14,685 nt of DNA from an uncultured Lachnospiraceae bacterium (lineage in GTDB: Bacteria; Bacillota_A; Clostridia; Lachnospirales; Lachnospiraceae): NCBI GenBank assembly GCA_947302185.1, contig CAMYVI010000032.1:1-14685 (forward strand), in the 5' to 3' direction. The notes beneath the pieces were generated by a model, which ran no database searches, was not told where the DNA came from, and saw nothing but the letters and a program-made list of their open reading frames with translations. Positions 14,504 to 14,685 of this stretch are shown here, in pieces. The position numbers were made by a program, and so were the translations under genes. The first letter of the stretch is position 1, and each line of letters begins with the position of its first letter.

Positions 14504-14603
14504 GGCATTTCCATGCCGACAGATTTCTGTCTGTGCGATCGGTCATCGCATCGGCGGACAGTCAAAGCAGATTCGTTATTTCCGCTAACGATTTCGGATC
14601 TGC
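14504..14603 (+). promoter_or_regulatory. Structured leader upstream of right-edge gene
   Basis: On the plus strand several stems can be drawn: GGCAT/ATGCC (14504-14517); CTGTC/GACAG enclosing TGCGAT/ATCGCA (14527-14561); and GCAGAT-TCGTTA/TAACGA-ATCTGC (14567-14603) with a six-base bulge. The segment CTGTC (14527-14531) can also pair with an upstream GACAG (14518-14522), giving two mutually exclusive folds. I do not recognise a known riboswitch class. Confidence 0.5.
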
Positions 14604-14660
14604 AGTCACAGACCAGGCTTTTATTATTATCAAATATAAAAGAAAGAGAGGTTTCACATT

Positions 14661-14685
14661 ATGCAAAACTCAATGTTAGCAATGA
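14661..14685 (+). CDS. Start of a plus-strand gene leaving the right edge
   Basis: Eight codons, MQNSMLAM, are visible. The ATG has an AGAGAGG ribosome binding site nine bases upstream (14645-14651). It is divergent from the sugar transferase and preceded by a structured leader. Too little is present to assign a family. Confidence 0.6.

Larger units (their letters stand above)
14193..14660. other. Divergent intergenic region with two leaders
   Basis: About 470 bases separate the sugar transferase from the plus-strand gene at the right edge. The region contains the minus-strand promoter at 14238-14266, a candidate plus-strand extended -10 at 14469-14477 and three hairpins (14504-14603). Between about 14270 and 14460 it is A+T-rich with nothing I can name. 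A plus-strand frame at 14226-14588 has no ribosome binding site and crosses the opposite promoter, so I do not call it. Confidence 0.65.

Noticed and set aside
14226..14588. Plus-strand frame of 120 codons in the right intergenic region
   Set aside because: It lacks a ribosome binding site, crosses the good minus-strand promoter at 14238-14266 and the structured leader, and its composition is that of translated A+T-rich intergenic DNA.

Overview
The window most resembles a Gram-positive, gut-type member of the Clostridia, probably Lachnospiraceae. The clues are a split CpsB/CpsC/CpsD capsule-regulation set, lipoproteins with Pro/Thr-rich linkers, a BspA-like leucine-rich surface protein with Ig-like repeats, strong purine-rich ribosome binding sites and extended -10 promoters. 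The family assignment is inference; no rRNA or other decisive marker is present.

Layout, right to left, because nearly everything lies on the minus strand. At 14661 the first eight codons of a plus-strand gene run off the right edge behind a structured leader. Diverging from it, with a good promoter at 14238-14266, is a polyprenyl-phosphate glycosylphosphotransferase (14192-12591), the enzyme that loads the first sugar of a surface polysaccharide. An intrinsic terminator sits between it and a secreted BspA-like protein (12422-10131), so that gene depends on read-through or attenuation.

A new transcription unit starts at an extended -10 promoter at 10098-10125 with a hairpin-rich leader. It carries nine to ten tightly spaced genes down to 399: a very acidic single-pass membrane protein, a REC plus OmpR/SARP-type response regulator, two lipoproteins built from chagasin-like (MEROPS I42) domains, an unrecognised soluble protein, a membrane-anchored TPR protein, then cpsB (PHP-type tyrosine phosphatase), cpsC (chain-length/adaptor protein), a CpsD-like ATPase whose P-loop is badly degraded, and glmS, closed by an intrinsic terminator at 321-347. 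A 10th gene begins at position 30 and leaves the left edge.

Taken together this looks like a cell-envelope module: sugar-nucleotide precursor supply (GlmS), polysaccharide initiation (the transferase) and control of chain length or export (CpsBC and the CpsD-like protein), combined with uncharacterised surface lipoproteins and a dedicated regulator. No glycosyltransferases, flippase or polymerase are visible, so the polysaccharide genes proper must lie elsewhere, possibly with the plus-strand gene to the right. The least ordinary points are the probable CpsD pseudokinase, the three I42-like domain copies (one split by a Glu/Tyr tract), and several structured leaders.
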